Assembly (NCBI GenBank): GCA_030916665.1
Contig: JAUPWC010000013.1
Location: 1-14,459 of the forward strand
Reading direction: 5' to 3'
DNA from: Verrucomicrobiota bacterium
Lineage (GTDB): Bacteria > Verrucomicrobiota > Verrucomicrobiia > Opitutales > Opitutaceae
DNA length: 14,459 bases
Positions within the stretch are counted from its first letter, which is position 1. Every line of letters begins with the position of its first letter. Shown piece after piece: positions 14,334-14,459 of this stretch. The position numbers were made by a program, and so were the translations under genes. The notes beneath the pieces are model-generated. The model was given only the letters and a program-made list of their open reading frames with translations, searched no databases and had not been told where the DNA came from.

Positions 14334-14459
14334 AATCCCTCCTCCCGCTCGTGCTCGGTCTCGCTGCCCTCCCCGCCCTGGCCCTGCCGCCCTGGCAGGT
14401 CACGCCCGCGGAGCTCGCCCAACACGCCGCCGGCGCGCCCGCCGCGATGACCGTGCCGA
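14330..14459 (+). CDS. Secreted protein of unknown function, N-terminal fragment cut by the window edge
   Basis: Only 43 codons are visible. The ATG overlaps the lyase stop as ATGA, and the product starts with a clear signal peptide (MKSLLPLVLGLAALPALA, cleavage around ALA-LP) followed by PWQVTPAELAQHAAG. Translational coupling and export make it part of the same degradation operon. The visible part does not identify a family; a further lyase, hydrolase or esterase is plausible from context only. Confidence 0.75.
   Translation, partial: MKSLLPLVLGLAALPALALPPWQVTPAELAQHAAGAPAAMTVP

Noticed and set aside
1..14459. CRISPR array, tRNA or rRNA genes, insertion-sequence transposase genes
   Set aside because: No regularly spaced direct repeats, no cloverleaf with tRNA consensus arms and no transposase-like protein were seen on either strand.

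Overview
The window is a GC-rich bacterial fragment with eight complete genes and two genes cut by the window edges. Every gene family points to use of a plant or algal polysaccharide. The combination of a GH106 rhamnosidase, a DUF2264 protein, a heparinase II/III-type lyase, a sodium/solute symporter and a LacI regulator, with no SusC/SusD pair in view, resembles carbohydrate-degrading Verrucomicrobiota of the Opitutaceae type. That assignment is inference from gene content and style; there is no rRNA or marker gene here.

Left part (1-1903, all on the minus strand): the 5' part of a sugar ABC transporter ATPase of the RbsA/MglA class, a 260-base intergenic stretch full of inverted repeats, and a Gfo/Idh/MocA oxidoreductase. 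A 225-base divergent intergenic region (1904-2128) separates these from the plus-strand genes.

Middle (2129-6172, plus strand): a secreted GH106-type alpha-L-rhamnosidase and a LacI-family regulator. Between them is a compact clover-leaf-like inverted repeat.

Right part (6252-14459, plus strand): a tight run of an SSS symporter, a ManA-like class I sugar-phosphate isomerase, a D-2-hydroxyacid dehydrogenase, a DUF2264 protein, a secreted heparinase II/III-family lyase, and the start of another secreted protein. Junctions are 46 bases, 1 base, 59 bases, and two ATGA overlaps, so this is probably one operon. An AT-rich dyad in front of the symporter, directly downstream of the LacI gene, is the best candidate operator.

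Working model (inference): exported enzymes (rhamnosidase, lyase, and perhaps the truncated last gene) cut a polymer carrying rhamnose and uronic acid. The symporter and possibly the ABC transporter import the products. The DUF2264 protein has no signal peptide and may finish an oligosaccharide inside the cell. The isomerase, the hydroxyacid dehydrogenase and the Gfo/Idh enzyme would feed sugars into central metabolism. The substrate cannot be fixed from sequence alone.

Nearly all starts lack a Shine-Dalgarno sequence, and most follow a pyrimidine-rich leader. The long open frames on the opposite strand of every large gene are GC-driven shadows.
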